Shown piece by piece: positions 16,910-26,983 of a stretch of DNA of 64,000 nt. The stretch spans positions 1,178,001-1,242,000 of the forward strand of contig NZ_CP068760.1 in NCBI RefSeq assembly GCF_016775705.1, written 5' to 3'. Both the position numbers and the translations under genes were made by a program. Position 1 is the first letter of the stretch. Each line of letters begins with the position of its first letter. Under the pieces are notes generated by a model, which saw only the letters and a program-made list of their open reading frames with translations, was not told the origin of the DNA and ran no database searches. Source of the DNA: Chryseobacterium cucumeris. GTDB lineage: Bacteria > Bacteroidota > Bacteroidia > Flavobacteriales > Weeksellaceae.

Positions 16910-18942
16910 TGCAGGAAAACAAGAAAAAACAGATACTTTTAGTCGGGAATCCTAATGTAGGAAAGTCAACGGTTTTCAACACGCTTTGCAACAAAAAGCA
17001 GAAGACCGGTAACTACGCCGGCGTTACCGTTGCAAGTCATTCGGGGAACTATGTTTACAAAAACGAAGAAGTAGAGGTTATTGACCTTCCAGGTTCTTAC
17101 AGTGTATACCCGAGTTCAGAAGATGAGGCTATTTTTTCCAAATATCTTATTGATGAGCAGAAAAACTATGCAGGAGTTGTTTATATTCTTGAAGCATTAA
17201 GTTTAAAAAGAGGACTGCTTCTGTTTCAGCAGATTCAGGATCTTGGAATTCCTATGATATTGATTGTCAATCAGATTGACCAGGCAGAAAGAAGAGGAAT
17301 CACTATAGATATTCAAAAATTTTCCGAAGCATTAGGGATAAAAATTATTCAGACCAATGCCAAAGAACAGATCGGAATTGATACAGTAAGGGAAGCTGTT
17401 TATAATAACGAGTTTGTAAAAACAGATCAAGTTTCTTTCGAAACCCCGAATGAACACAGAGATTTTATTCAGAAACTGGCGGCACATAAAGGTTTCGATA
17501 ATGAATATAAAGCCTGGATGAGCCTTTCATTGGGAACTGATCTTGGAAGAATCAGCGGAGTAATGGAACAGCTGAATGAACCGGATTCTAAAAGCTTAGT
17601 ACCGAAAAGGCTGCAGGTTCAGGAAACCGTAAGAAGGTATCAGAATGTGGACAAAATTCTGGCTGATGTCATCTCTAAAAAGGCTCAGTTCAAAGAATTA
17701 TTAACCGAAAAACTGGATAAAGTTTTAGTTCATAAATTCTGGGGTTATGTAGTCTTTTTAGCAATTCTGCTGATTATTTTCCAAAGTGTTTTCTTCCTTG
17801 CAGAATATCCGATGAGCTGGATTGAAGATGCATTCTCCTGGCTGGCTGCATTTACCAGCGAACATCTTCCTGAAGGCCCCATTAATTCATTGATTTCAAA
17901 TGGAATTGTTCCTGGTATAGGAGGAATTGTGGTTTTTGCACCACAGATCGGAATTCTTTTGTATTTCCTTTACCTGCTCGAAGATTCAGGATATATGGCA
18001 AGAGTAGTATTCCTGATGGACAGACTGCTGCGCCCCTTCGGACTTAACGGTAAAAGTATAGTTCCGCTTGTATCAGGAACTGCCTGTGCAATTCCTGCGG
18101 TGATTTCTACAAGAAACATTGAAAATGTAAAAGAAAGATTGCTGACCATACTCGTAACACCATTCATGACATGTTCTGCGAGACTTCCGGTATACAGTAT
18201 TATCATCGGACTGATTATTTCAGAAGGAACATTTTTAGGAATAAAATATAAGGCACTGGTATTGATGGGGATGTATCTTCTTGGCTTCCTGGTCGCTTTA
18301 TTCTCCGCATCAATTCTCAAAAGATTTATTAAAAGCAAAGGAAAAACATATCTCGTAATGGATCTTCCTGCTTATAAAAAGCCGCTTTTCGGATATGATT
18401 TTAAAATGGTTTTAGGAAAAGTATGGGAATTCATTACGGGAGCCGGAAAAATAATTTTCATCGTAAGTATCATTATCTGGTTTTTAAGCTATTTCGGGCC
18501 AAGCCAAAAAACAAATGAGTTTGTAGCCACAGACGTTCACCTGGATCATTCTTACCTTGCTAAAATGGGTAAAGGAATAGAACCTGTAATTGCTCCTCTT
18601 GGTTACGACTGGAAAATGGGTGTAGGAATTCTTACAAGTTTCGTGGCAAGAGAAGTCTTTGTGGGAACAATGTCTACGCTCTATAGCCTGGAAGATGATG
18701 CTCCGGAAGTGAAAGTAATTGATAAAATGAGAAGAGATGTAAAACCCAACGGAGAAAAAGTCTTCAGTTTTGCAACCGGAATTTCGGTGCTTCTTTTCTA
18801 CGCATTTGCAATGCAGTGTGTTTCTACACTTGCAGTAGTCTACAGAGAAACCAAAAGCTGGAAATGGACCAGTTTTCAGGTAGTCATGATGACAGGTTTG
18901 GCATATTTTGTGTCGATGATAGTATATCAGATTTTAAAGTAA
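16909..18942 (+). CDS. feoB: Ferrous iron transporter FeoB
   Basis: 677 residues. The N-terminal GTPase has G1 GNPNVGKST (13-21), G3 DLPGSYS and G4 NQID. The rest has two Gate domains with multiple membrane helices, including the SGTACAIPAV and CSARLPVY stretches and, in the second half, FVAREVFVGT. It imports Fe(II) across the inner membrane. The gene overlaps feoA and the small Cys-rich gene by single bases. Confidence 0.98.
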   Translation: MQENKKKQILLVGNPNVGKSTVFNTLCNKKQKTGNYAGVTVASHSGNYVYKNEEVEVIDLPGSYSVYPSSEDEAIFSKYLIDEQKNYAGVVYILEALSLKRGLLLFQQIQDLGIPMILIVNQIDQAERRGITIDIQKFSEALGIKIIQTNAKEQIGIDTVREAVYNNEFVKTDQVSFETPNEHRDFIQKLAAHKGFDNEYKAWMSLSLGTDLGRISGVMEQLNEPDSKSLVPKRLQVQETVRRYQNVDKILADVISKKAQFKELLTEKLDKVLVHKFWGYVVFLAILLIIFQSVFFLAEYPMSWIEDAFSWLAAFTSEHLPEGPINSLISNGIVPGIGGIVVFAPQIGILLYFLYLLEDSGYMARVVFLMDRLLRPFGLNGKSIVPLVSGTACAIPAVISTRNIENVKERLLTILVTPFMTCSARLPVYSIIIGLIISEGTFLGIKYKALVLMGMYLLGFLVALFSASILKRFIKSKGKTYLVMDLPAYKKPLFGYDFKMVLGKVWEFITGAGKIIFIVSIIIWFLSYFGPSQKTNEFVATDVHLDHSYLAKMGKGIEPVIAPLGYDWKMGVGILTSFVAREVFVGTMSTLYSLEDDAPEVKVIDKMRRDVKPNGEKVFSFATGISVLLFYAFAMQCVSTLAVVYRETKSWKWTSFQVVMMTGLAYFVSMIVYQILK

Positions 18943-19094
18943 TGGACTCATCATTAATTATTCAGTACGTACTTATTTTTTTAATTGTAGCATTCGCCTG
19001 CTATTCTTTATTTAAAGTACTTAAAAAGAATTTCGCTCCAAAGAAATTCAGCTCCAAAAGAACCCACTGCGATAAAGATTGCGGCTGTTCTTAA
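18942..19094 (+). CDS. FeoB-associated Cys-rich membrane protein
   Basis: 50 residues starting at the ATG that shares its A with the feoB stop. One N-terminal membrane helix (IIQYVLIFLIVAFACYSLF) is followed by a basic stretch and a C-terminal cysteine cluster, CDKDCGCS. This matches the small FeoB-associated Cys-rich proteins found after feoB in many bacteria; they are thought to help FeoB, by an unknown mechanism. Confidence 0.88.
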   Translation: MDSSLIIQYVLIFLIVAFACYSLFKVLKKNFAPKKFSSKRTHCDKDCGCS

Positions 19095-19160
19095 TATTGG
19101 GTTCAACGGATATTGAAAAAAATGTAGTAATTTCATTTTTTCTAATATAAATTATTCGGG

Positions 19161-20177
19161 TTGAACTTTTTAAAAGCAGGATCATTAATAGTATTTTCTT
19201 TACTGGGCATTTTCGGAAAGGCACAAACAGATACCATAAATACCAAGTCTTACGCAGACAAGGTAATGATTCGTGTGAATCTTGACACCAATATTGAAAG
19301 CTATGTTTTCTCATCAGGAGAAGGTAAGAATGCGTTCAATATGGACCTGTCTATCAACAATAAAACGAAAACATCGTTTTCAATTGATTATAGAATAATA
19401 AGTGTGACAATATCATTTGCTCCCAGATTTTTAGAGGGAAATAATGATGATGAAATGAAAGGGAGAAGTTCTTACTCCGACTTAAGCTTCAGATTTTTTC
19501 CGGGAAGATTTATCCAAAATGTTTATTATAAAAATGTAAAAGGCTTTTATGTGGAAAACATGAAAGAATTATCTCCGGAATGGCAGGAAGGAAGAGATAC
19601 ATACATTCAGTTTCCTGATTTAAGGGTACAAACCTTTGGCGGGTCTACATCCTATGTTCTCAATAAAAATTTTTCAGCAAGAAGTATCTATACACAAGGA
19701 GAATGGCAGAAGAAAAGCCGCGGAAGCTGGGTACCGTTTATAGATTATGATCTTACTATTTTCAGAAATACTATTGACGGAGTTAAAAGCAAGAATACAC
19801 AATATAATATAGGAGGCAATATTGGATATTTCTATAATTGGGTTATTGGAAAAAAAGTAAATATTTCACCTCATCTGGCTGTTGGGATTGGAGGTAAATT
19901 CTCCAGTTACAGAGAGCTTGATAACGGATCAACAAAACAAAATGCCCAATATGCAACTATAAGAATGCAGGGCGGTCTTCATGTGGGTTATAATACTGAC
20001 CGGTTTCTGTTCGGAGGTAAAATAAATTTTAAAAGCTATGCCTACGATCAGAAAAACAGCCAGAGTGTAGAGAATAATAACCTTTATGGACTGTTATATA
20101 TAGGGTATCGTTTTGCGCCACCGAAAATTGTGAAAAATACCTATGATAAAGTCCAAAAAAAGATTCCGGTTTTATAA
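19161..20177 (+). CDS. DUF4421 family outer-membrane protein
   Basis: 338 residues read from a TTG that gives a clear signal peptide (MNFLKAGSLIVFSLLGIFGKAQ); the next in-frame ATG would remove it. The mature part is rich in aromatic beta strands and fits DUF4421, a Bacteroidetes family predicted to be a small barrel. The function is unknown. It starts 66 bases after the Feo operon and has no obvious promoter of its own, so it may be read through from feo. Confidence 0.75.
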   Translation: MNFLKAGSLIVFSLLGIFGKAQTDTINTKSYADKVMIRVNLDTNIESYVFSSGEGKNAFNMDLSINNKTKTSFSIDYRIISVTISFAPRFLEGNNDDEMKGRSSYSDLSFRFFPGRFIQNVYYKNVKGFYVENMKELSPEWQEGRDTYIQFPDLRVQTFGGSTSYVLNKNFSARSIYTQGEWQKKSRGSWVPFIDYDLTIFRNTIDGVKSKNTQYNIGGNIGYFYNWVIGKKVNISPHLAVGIGGKFSSYRELDNGSTKQNAQYATIRMQGGLHVGYNTDRFLFGGKINFKSYAYDQKNSQSVENNNLYGLLYIGYRFAPPKIVKNTYDKVQKKIPVL

Positions 20178-20195
20178 GTTGAAGGGTCTTTTAAG

Positions 20196-20203
20196 TATCT
20201 TTG
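20196..20203 (+). promoter_or_regulatory. glmM -7 promoter box
   Basis: TATCTTTG fits TAnnTTTG and lies 43 bases before the glmM ATG. No TTG is seen at the ideal distance. Confidence 0.5.
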
Positions 20204-20246
20204 CGTTGGAAAATTTAGAGAAAACAAAATAAATTAAAAAAACATC

Positions 20247-21629
20247 ATGTCATTAATAAAATCTATTTCCGGAATTCGCGGAACCATTGGTGGTAAAGTA
20301 AATGATAACTTAACACCGCTGGATGTTGTAAAATTCGCATCCGCTTTCGGAACCTGGCTTCAAAATAATAAAAACAAAAAAGATCTTACTCTTATCATTG
20401 GAAGAGATGCCAGAATTTCCGGCCAAATGGTTTCTTCCTTAGTTACAGCTACATTACAGGGATTGGGGATTAATGTGATAGATCTTGGCCTTTCTACAAC
20501 TCCGACTGTTGAAGTAATGGTGCCTGAGCTGAATGCAGACGGAGGAATTATCCTTACCGCTTCTCATAATCCAAAACAATGGAATGCCCTTAAATTATTA
20601 AACGAAAAAGGAGAATTCATCAGCGGTGAAAACGGTGCTGAAGTTCTGGCTCTTGCAGAAAGTGAAGACTTCAACTATGCAGAAGTTGATGATCTTGGAA
20701 AATATGAAACAAGAGACGATGCTTTCGATATCCATATTCAGCAGATCCTGGATTTGCCAATGGTAGATGTGGATGCCATCAAAGCGAAGAACTTTAAGGT
20801 TGTTCTGGATGCGGTAAACTCTACAGGAGGGATTGCTATTCCAATGCTTTTGGATAAATTAGGTTGTGAAACCGTTAAATTATATTGTGAGCCAACAGGC
20901 CACTTCCCACACAACCCTGAGCCTTTAAAAGAACATTTGGGAGATATCTGCGAATTGGTGAAGAAAGAAAATGCAGATTTGGGAATCGTTGTAGATCCGG
21001 ATGTAGACAGATTGGCCCTGATTGATGAAAAAGGAGAAATGTTTGGGGAAGAATACACCCTGGTTGCCGTTGCAGATTACTTACTGAAACATAAAAATGG
21101 AGTAGCTGTTTCTAATCTTTCTTCAAGCCGTGCTCTGAGAGATGTGGCACAGACTCACAACTCAGAATACTTTGCGAGCGCTGTAGGAGAAGTAAATGTA
21201 GTTACTCTGATGAAAGAGAAAAATGCTGTCATTGGAGGAGAAGGAAATGGAGGAATTATCTACCCTGATTTACATTACGGAAGAGATTCTTTAGTGGGGG
21301 TTGCACTGTTCTTAACGCATCTAGCCAAAGAAAATAAAACTGTCTCTGAACTGAGAGCAGGATATCCGGGCTATTTCATGGGTAAAAAGAAAATAGAGCT
21401 GACACCGGAGATTGATGTAGATGCTATCTTAAGCAAAATGGAGCAGGAATACAAGAATGAAGAAGTTTCTACAGTAGATGGTGTAAAAATAGACTTTGAA
21501 AACAACTGGGTTCACCTTAGAAAATCCAATACAGAGCCAATCATCAGAATTTATACTGAAGCTCAATCTCAGGAAGAAGCCGATCAGTTGGGAGATGATA
21601 TCATTGCTAAAATCAAGAGTTTAATCTAA
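20247..21629 (+). CDS. glmM: Phosphoglucosamine mutase/phosphohexomutase
   Basis: 460 residues of the alpha-D-phosphohexomutase family. The active-site serine is S106 in TASHNPKQWNALK, magnesium ligands are in DPDVDRLAL, the sugar loop is GEGNGGIIYPDLHYGRD, and the phosphate loop is LRKSNTEPIIRIY. Bacteroidetes GlmM converts glucosamine-6-phosphate to glucosamine-1-phosphate for peptidoglycan and lipid A. A phosphomannomutase role cannot be excluded from sequence alone. A terminator follows. Confidence 0.88.
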   Translation: MSLIKSISGIRGTIGGKVNDNLTPLDVVKFASAFGTWLQNNKNKKDLTLIIGRDARISGQMVSSLVTATLQGLGINVIDLGLSTTPTVEVMVPELNADGGIILTASHNPKQWNALKLLNEKGEFISGENGAEVLALAESEDFNYAEVDDLGKYETRDDAFDIHIQQILDLPMVDVDAIKAKNFKVVLDAVNSTGGIAIPMLLDKLGCETVKLYCEPTGHFPHNPEPLKEHLGDICELVKKENADLGIVVDPDVDRLALIDEKGEMFGEEYTLVAVADYLLKHKNGVAVSNLSSSRALRDVAQTHNSEYFASAVGEVNVVTLMKEKNAVIGGEGNGGIIYPDLHYGRDSLVGVALFLTHLAKENKTVSELRAGYPGYFMGKKKIELTPEIDVDAILSKMEQEYKNEEVSTVDGVKIDFENNWVHLRKSNTEPIIRIYTEAQSQEEADQLGDDIIAKIKSLI

Positions 21630-21638
21630 TAATATAGG

Positions 21639-21663
21639 AAGAACGGGCATATTGTCCGTTCTT
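21639..21663 (+). terminator. glmM terminator
   Basis: An 11-bp stem (21639-21649 with 21653-21663, one wobble pair) followed by six T residues. It lies just before the Crp/Fnr gene. Confidence 0.75.
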
Positions 21664-21676
21664 TTTTATATCAGAA

Positions 21677-22258
21677 ATGTTTGAACATATCAAAGACAGA
21701 TTTCCTTTCCCCAAAGAAAAGTGGAGAAAATTCCTGGGCAGTTTCCAGCGTATGGAAGTCCCTGCCAAGACTTTGCTTTTAAAAGAAGGTGAAGTTTCCT
21801 GCAATGCCTATTATATTGAAAAAGGCATGGTAAGAGCCTGGTACAATAACGACGGAAAAGATGTTACCTTCCAGTTTTTTCTTGAAAGTACCATGTTTTC
21901 ATCCCTTGAAAGTTTTAAAAAAGGCCTGCCGAGTATGGTGTCATTTGAGACCATAGAACCGTGTATTTTATACAGAATCAACAAACCTGATGTGGAAGCC
22001 TTCTTAGAAGAAGTTTATGAAAATCCAGAGCTTAGAAATTTCTTTATGGATGCTCTTTTTGAAAGAGTATTCGATTATATGAAACATTTCTTTTCATTCA
22101 TTAAAGACTCACCACAGCAGCGATACCTGAACCTTGTCAGGCAAAAACCGGAAATTATCAAAAGAGTTCCGCAGCATTATATAGCTTCCTATCTTGGGAT
22201 TACAACCGTACATCTCAGCAGAATCAAAAGTAAAATATTGAAAGAAAGATTGAAATAA
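21677..22258 (+). CDS. Crp/Fnr family transcriptional regulator
   Basis: 193 residues. An N-terminal cyclic-nucleotide-binding-like barrel (residues about 25-115) is followed by a long dimerisation helix and a C-terminal helix-turn-helix (VPQHYIASYLGITTVHLSRIKSKIL, shown here across residues about 163-187). There are no Fnr-type cysteines and no obvious cAMP-binding phosphate cassette. Such regulators in flavobacteria often control the neighbouring gene, here the oxidoreductase at 22588. Confidence 0.88.
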   Translation: MFEHIKDRFPFPKEKWRKFLGSFQRMEVPAKTLLLKEGEVSCNAYYIEKGMVRAWYNNDGKDVTFQFFLESTMFSSLESFKKGLPSMVSFETIEPCILYRINKPDVEAFLEEVYENPELRNFFMDALFERVFDYMKHFFSFIKDSPQQRYLNLVRQKPEIIKRVPQHYIASYLGITTVHLSRIKSKILKERLK

Positions 22259-22587
22259 GCGGGAAGATGGAAGCCGGAAGCCGGAAGTTTAAAAAGAAAC
22301 TGCATAAATTCTGACTCATCTTAAATGCAATGTTCGCAAAGAATAATATGTATTGTTGAATACGATCGCAAAGGCGTTCCACTCAGTAAGGGTTGCTATT
22401 CTTTGCTGAACGAAGTGCCCTTGCGAACAAATAATAACAATATCATGTTTCCTAGCGACCGCAGCGTTTTAACTCTATTACCGTCTTTATAAACCCCCAG
22501 CTTCCTTTCCCAAAATCCAAAACTCATAACAAATGTTATCGCTTCGCAGCCTTCTTCCCTCCTAATTTTACGTAAAAATTAAAAAGA
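22259..22587. repeat. Intergenic repeat region with degenerate short repeats and an imperfect hairpin
   Basis: 329 bases without a gene. Bases 22264-22289 are a tandem array of a GAAGCCG-like unit. Bases 22332-22345 and 22397-22411 form imperfect inverted arms, and the part between and after them (to about 22427) pairs again in a diverged form. It looks like a dispersed repeat element rather than coding DNA. Confidence 0.55.
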
Positions 22588-23556
22588 ATGAAAGCAGCAG
22601 TAGTATTTGAAAAAGGAAGTATTCCACAATATGCAGATTTTCCGCCCCCTGAAGTAAAGGACAATGAAATTTTGATTTCTGTAAAAGCAGCGTCGATTAA
22701 AAACCTCGACAGGGCCAGAGCAGGTGGAAATCACTATTCAACTGAAAACCAGGAACACCAGCCGACAGTTATCGGAACAGATGGAGCAGGATATCTTCAA
22801 AACGGAGATAAAGTGTATTTTTTCAGCAAAAAAGGAACCGTAGCGGAAAAGGCAGTGGCTGATAAAAAAATGATCATTCCCATTCCTGAAAAACTGGACT
22901 TTTCTTTGGCGGCCGCATTACCCAATGCAATAATGGGATCCGCAATGGCCTTAAAATTCAAAGCAGGATTGCAACCGGGAAATACTGTACTGATTAACGG
23001 AGCAACTGGAATTACAGGGAAAATTGCCGTTCAGGTGGCCAGAATATATGGAGCAGGTAAAATTATTGTTACCGGTAGAAATGAAGAATCTCTGCAGTCT
23101 TTGCTTGAATTAGGTGCCGATGAGGTGATTTCGCTCAGGCTGGAAGATGATGATTGTAAGCAGAAAATAAAAGAAATTCATATGGAAACTCCTATAGATA
23201 TTATTATAGACTATATCTGGGGGCATTCTGTAGAAGTTATACTATCAGCTCTTAAAGGAGACGGAACTTTTTCGCATAAAACAAAACTCATAACAATAGG
23301 AGGAATGAGCGGTGATATCGTTCAGCTGTCTTCACAGATCCTAAGAGGAACCGATATTCAGATTTCAGGATCAGGATTGGGAAGCTGGACTAAAGAAGAA
23401 TCTCACCTCCTGTTCTCAAAAATCATCCCTGAAATGTTTCAGGCAGCAACAGAAGGAAAAATTAAAATGGAAACACAGGATGTTGATATTAAAAATATCG
23501 AAACTGTATGGAATGCTGAGATACAAAGTGGAAAACGCCTGGTCATAAGAATTTAA
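22588..23556 (+). CDS. Quinone oxidoreductase-like MDR protein
   Basis: 322 residues of the medium-chain dehydrogenase/reductase superfamily, zeta-crystallin-like. A GroES-like N-domain (PPPEVKDNEILISVKAASI) leads to a Rossmann domain with VLINGATGITGKIAVQVAR. The catalytic zinc ligands of alcohol dehydrogenases are absent, as expected for NADPH-quinone reductases. It lies 329 bases downstream of the Crp/Fnr regulator in the same direction. Confidence 0.88.
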   Translation: MKAAVVFEKGSIPQYADFPPPEVKDNEILISVKAASIKNLDRARAGGNHYSTENQEHQPTVIGTDGAGYLQNGDKVYFFSKKGTVAEKAVADKKMIIPIPEKLDFSLAAALPNAIMGSAMALKFKAGLQPGNTVLINGATGITGKIAVQVARIYGAGKIIVTGRNEESLQSLLELGADEVISLRLEDDDCKQKIKEIHMETPIDIIIDYIWGHSVEVILSALKGDGTFSHKTKLITIGGMSGDIVQLSSQILRGTDIQISGSGLGSWTKEESHLLFSKIIPEMFQAATEGKIKMETQDVDIKNIETVWNAEIQSGKRLVIRI

Positions 23557-23763
23557 CCCCAATTTCCGTTTTTTTATCCACAATCCTTTTATCGGTTTTC
23601 TTTTTTTACTATTTTTATAATAGAAATTTATGAAATGGAATATTCAAAAAAAAGTTGCAACTTTGCATAAATATTTGAATATCAGTTTCAGATATATTAT
23701 TAATTAAACGTTTGCCGAGGTTTGTAAGCAAATTCAGACATCAGGCCGACAAAGAGGACACTA

Positions 23764-25146
23764 TTGGAAGAGTATTTTGGAAATGAACTTGTAAAAAAGT
23801 TCGAGGAAATGATGGAAAACAATGACGAATTCTACTTTGATACAGAAGAGTTGGAAGATATCATTGTTTATTATTTGGAGCTTGGTGATTTTAATTACGC
23901 TGACATGGCTGTTAATTATGGACTGAAGCTTCACCCTAATTCGTTGGATATTAAGATCAAAAGACTTGAAATCCTTCTGGAATGGGAAGACTATAATACG
24001 GCGAAAGAACTTATTGACGAACTGAAAGGCGCTTCTATGGAGAATACAGACTTTTTGGTTTGTTACGCCAAGTATTATTCGAACCTAGGAAATCCCAGAA
24101 AATCCATTGAAATCTGCAAAAAAGCTTTGACATTAGAGGAAGAAGAAAACTTTCTCCACAACTTTATTGCGGACGAATATGTGAATCTCGGAGATCCTTT
24201 TAACGCTCTTAAACATTACAGGAAAGCACTGAAGGAAGATCCTACGGATGAATATTCGCTGGAAAATGCTATGGTATGCTTCAGTGACCTGAATAAGAGT
24301 GAGGAGGCTATTGCCTTTCTTAATGAATATTTAGATGAATTCCCTTATTCTGAAACCGCCTGGTTTGAATACGGACAATTCTATTTTAACAGAAAAAATT
24401 ATGATGAAGCGATAAGAGGCTACGACTATTTACTGGCAATCAACTCAAACTCTGTAGGAGTATATGCCAATAAAGCAGCTTGTTATGAAGCTTTGGGACA
24501 ATACCAGAAGGCGATCGAAACGTATGAAGAAATGCTGGAGCTGGAATACACAAAGGCATTTACTTTTTATAAGATCGGATTATGTAATAAGGCCTTAAAA
24601 CAGCCTATTTTGGCTTTAAATGCATTCCAGAAATCATTAAGAGAAGACCCTCAGTTTTATCTTGCCATGATGGAACAGTCTTATCTTTACGAAGAAATGG
24701 GCGGAATGTCTGAAGCATTGCATTTTGCCAAAGAAGCTACCCAGCTGAATGAAAACAATCTTGATTATCAAAAGAGATTAGCGTTCTTATTCATCGATTC
24801 AGGAAAATTTGAAGAAAGCCTTTCCTGTCTTAAAAAACTGGTAGATGCAGAACCTTCAAGGTTTTACAACTGGTATGCCTATTCAGAAGTTTTGATGTTA
24901 GTAGGAGAGTATGAAGATGCGGTAACAGTCTTGAACAGAGCCATAAAAAAACATTACAGAGCAGAACTTTTTTATCAGCTGAGCAATTGCTATTACAATC
25001 TGAAAGATCAGGATAAAGGTTTTGAATCTCTTCAAAAAGCATTGGAACTTGATCCTTCTTTAGCAAAGGATATGCAGAAAAAATATCCTTTCATTAAAGA
25101 TGAGGTGAAAAAGGTAAAAGCCAGTAAAGTGAAGAAAAAGAACTAG
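23764..25146 (+). CDS. Tetratricopeptide-repeat protein
   Basis: 460 residues made almost entirely of TPR helices; repeats are evident in NFLHNFIADEYVNLGDPFNALKHYRKAL-type units (seen here in parts), about ten in total. The start is a TTG preceded by an AGAGGA Shine-Dalgarno, unusually strong for this genome. There is no signal peptide or membrane segment. It is probably a cytoplasmic scaffold common in Bacteroidetes. A basic tail (KKKN) ends the protein. Confidence 0.85.
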   Translation: MEEYFGNELVKKFEEMMENNDEFYFDTEELEDIIVYYLELGDFNYADMAVNYGLKLHPNSLDIKIKRLEILLEWEDYNTAKELIDELKGASMENTDFLVCYAKYYSNLGNPRKSIEICKKALTLEEEENFLHNFIADEYVNLGDPFNALKHYRKALKEDPTDEYSLENAMVCFSDLNKSEEAIAFLNEYLDEFPYSETAWFEYGQFYFNRKNYDEAIRGYDYLLAINSNSVGVYANKAACYEALGQYQKAIETYEEMLELEYTKAFTFYKIGLCNKALKQPILALNAFQKSLREDPQFYLAMMEQSYLYEEMGGMSEALHFAKEATQLNENNLDYQKRLAFLFIDSGKFEESLSCLKKLVDAEPSRFYNWYAYSEVLMLVGEYEDAVTVLNRAIKKHYRAELFYQLSNCYYNLKDQDKGFESLQKALELDPSLAKDMQKKYPFIKDEVKKVKASKVKKKN

Positions 25147-25164
25147 AATAACCTAAAATAAAAG

Positions 25165-25190
25165 AAAAACCTGCAGAAATGCAGGTTTTT
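25165..25190. terminator. Bidirectional terminator
   Basis: An 11-bp stem (25165-25175 with 25180-25190) with a GAAA loop and flanking A/T runs. It separates the TPR gene and the converging lipoprotein gene. Confidence 0.88.
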
Positions 25191-26057
25191 TTATTGATAA
25201 TTGTATTCGTAGAAAAACTTATCCGGGACACTGCTGTTCGGGTTTCCATTTGTATCAAGCGATTGCCTGCTTTCTTCAGATGGGTAACCGGCAGTATTAA
25301 AAGTTGTTGTATACTTATGCTGAGTTGTTCCGGTTGCTGTTCCCCCTCCGGCTGTAGTTTGGGTAAATTCTCCCTTATAAGCACTTAAGCTGTTCTTGAT
25401 ATTTGAGAATAACATGCTTATGCCATCGCTGCTCTCATTTCCATTAAAGATAATTTTGTCAAAACCTTTTACATTTTTGAAAGGATAGTTTTTATCCGTG
25501 TATGTATAAGTCTCTTTTTCTGTATAGTTAACGGTATTTCCATTGACAATTCCGGTTCCTGAGCCTGCATTGCTTACCATATTTCCATTATTATACGTGA
25601 TTACACTGTTGATAATAGAAGAACCTGCCGCTCCTGAATTCGTTTGTTTTTTTACGCTGATTTCTGTAGTACTGGTATAGGTATAAGTAAATGTAACAGT
25701 GTTCTGTACGGTTCCGGTTGTAGAATATTCCTTCGTAACCGCTGTTGACATACGCCCGTTATTATATCCATATTCAACAGTGCTTTCAAGAATATTATTT
25801 TCGTAATGTTTAATGCCTGTAATATAATCATCGGTATACGTGAACTCAATTCTTTGCCCGTGATTAATATTGTTAATCATGCTGATGATTTTAGTTCCGT
25901 TGTAATTGATTTTCATGACAATCCCGTCCATTGTCATCTTCGTAGGAAGAATCACATTTTGATTAGAAGGATCACTGTTATCAAAAGGGGTATCATCAGA
26001 ACTGGAGCATGATATTGCAGATAAGGCTACAGACCAAAAAAATAGAAGTTTTTTCAT
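25191..26057 (-). CDS. Putative lipoprotein with YD-like strands
   Basis: 288 residues. The N-terminus is a lipoprotein signal (hydrophobic run ending SAISC, then SSSDD, an acidic motif that fits surface export in Bacteroidetes). The rest contains repeated beta strands such as YTDDYITGIKHYENN and VTFTYTYT that resemble RHS/YD-type repeats. I do not recognise a specific family and its function is unknown. Its stop abuts the terminator. Confidence 0.75.
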   Translation of the reverse strand: MKKLLFFWSVALSAISCSSSDDTPFDNSDPSNQNVILPTKMTMDGIVMKINYNGTKIISMINNINHGQRIEFTYTDDYITGIKHYENNILESTVEYGYNNGRMSTAVTKEYSTTGTVQNTVTFTYTYTSTTEISVKKQTNSGAAGSSIINSVITYNNGNMVSNAGSGTGIVNGNTVNYTEKETYTYTDKNYPFKNVKGFDKIIFNGNESSDGISMLFSNIKNSLSAYKGEFTQTTAGGGTATGTTQHKYTTTFNTAGYPSEESRQSLDTNGNPNSSVPDKFFYEYNYQ

Positions 26058-26104
26058 AGTTATAAGTTAAATCACCCAAATATAATTTAATTTATAATAT
26101 GATT

Positions 26105-26983
26105 TTATTTTTTCGGATTGGTTCTTAAAAAGATGAGGCCGCCAATGATAATACCTGCACCTGTCAATTGTAAGTATGTCAGTTTCTCACCATCTATAAT
26201 TCCCCAGATAATAGCCACAATAGGCATCACTAAAGTAACGGTGGATGCAAAAAGAGGGGAGGAAACTTTAAGTAAACGATAATTCATCATCATCGCCAGA
26301 CCTGTTCCGAAAACGGATAACAGGCTGACAAACATAAGCCCCATCAGATTATCTTTCGAAAAACTGAATTCCGAAAAGAATCCTGTCCCTGTAAGCGCAA
26401 GAATGGAAGGCAGCAATAAAACAAAAGAGAATACAAAAGCAGATAAAACCGTAGAAGAGACTTCCATAAGCTTTGATTTTACAGTGGTTGTACTCAGTGC
26501 ATAGCATAAAGTTGCCAATAACAGCAAGAGAATCGGAATCATTTTCAGTTCTGCGCTGTCACCACCTCCAAATGCCAGAATACAGACTCCTGTGAAGCTT
26601 ATCAGCGTTCCTATAATCTGTTTTTTCGTGGTTTCGAACTTCCAGACCAGTGCTCCGACAATAATCACAAAAATAGGCATCATCGAGTTGATAATTCCGG
26701 CAATGCTGCTGCTTACTTCAGTTTCTGCAATCGGAAATAAAAACATAGGAATGAAATTTCCTGTAAAAGCAGCCAGAATTAACCACTTCAGATGTTTTCT
26801 GGGAAAAAGTTTATAATTGGAAATCGCGACCGGAAGTAAAATAATTCCGGCAATAAGAACCCGTAAAGAACCTACCTGAAACGGATTAAAATGTTCCAGT
26901 GATTTTTTGATCAAAATAAAAGATGATCCCCAGATAATACTCAGGACAATCAGAAGAACCCACTTTTCTTTATCTGCGTTCAT
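26105..26983 (-). CDS. EamA/DMT family transporter
   Basis: 292 residues with about ten membrane helices in two EamA halves; the typical IIWGSSFILIKKSLEHFNP start and the second-half MPIVAIIWG motif are clear. This superfamily exports amino acids, nucleobases or drugs; the substrate is not predictable. It overlaps the 3' end of aat by 14 bases and is co-transcribed after it. Confidence 0.92.
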   Translation of the reverse strand: MNADKEKWVLLIVLSIIWGSSFILIKKSLEHFNPFQVGSLRVLIAGIILLPVAISNYKLFPRKHLKWLILAAFTGNFIPMFLFPIAETEVSSSIAGIINSMMPIFVIIVGALVWKFETTKKQIIGTLISFTGVCILAFGGGDSAELKMIPILLLLLATLCYALSTTTVKSKLMEVSSTVLSAFVFSFVLLLPSILALTGTGFFSEFSFSKDNLMGLMFVSLLSVFGTGLAMMMNYRLLKVSSPLFASTVTLVMPIVAIIWGIIDGEKLTYLQLTGAGIIIGGLIFLRTNPKK

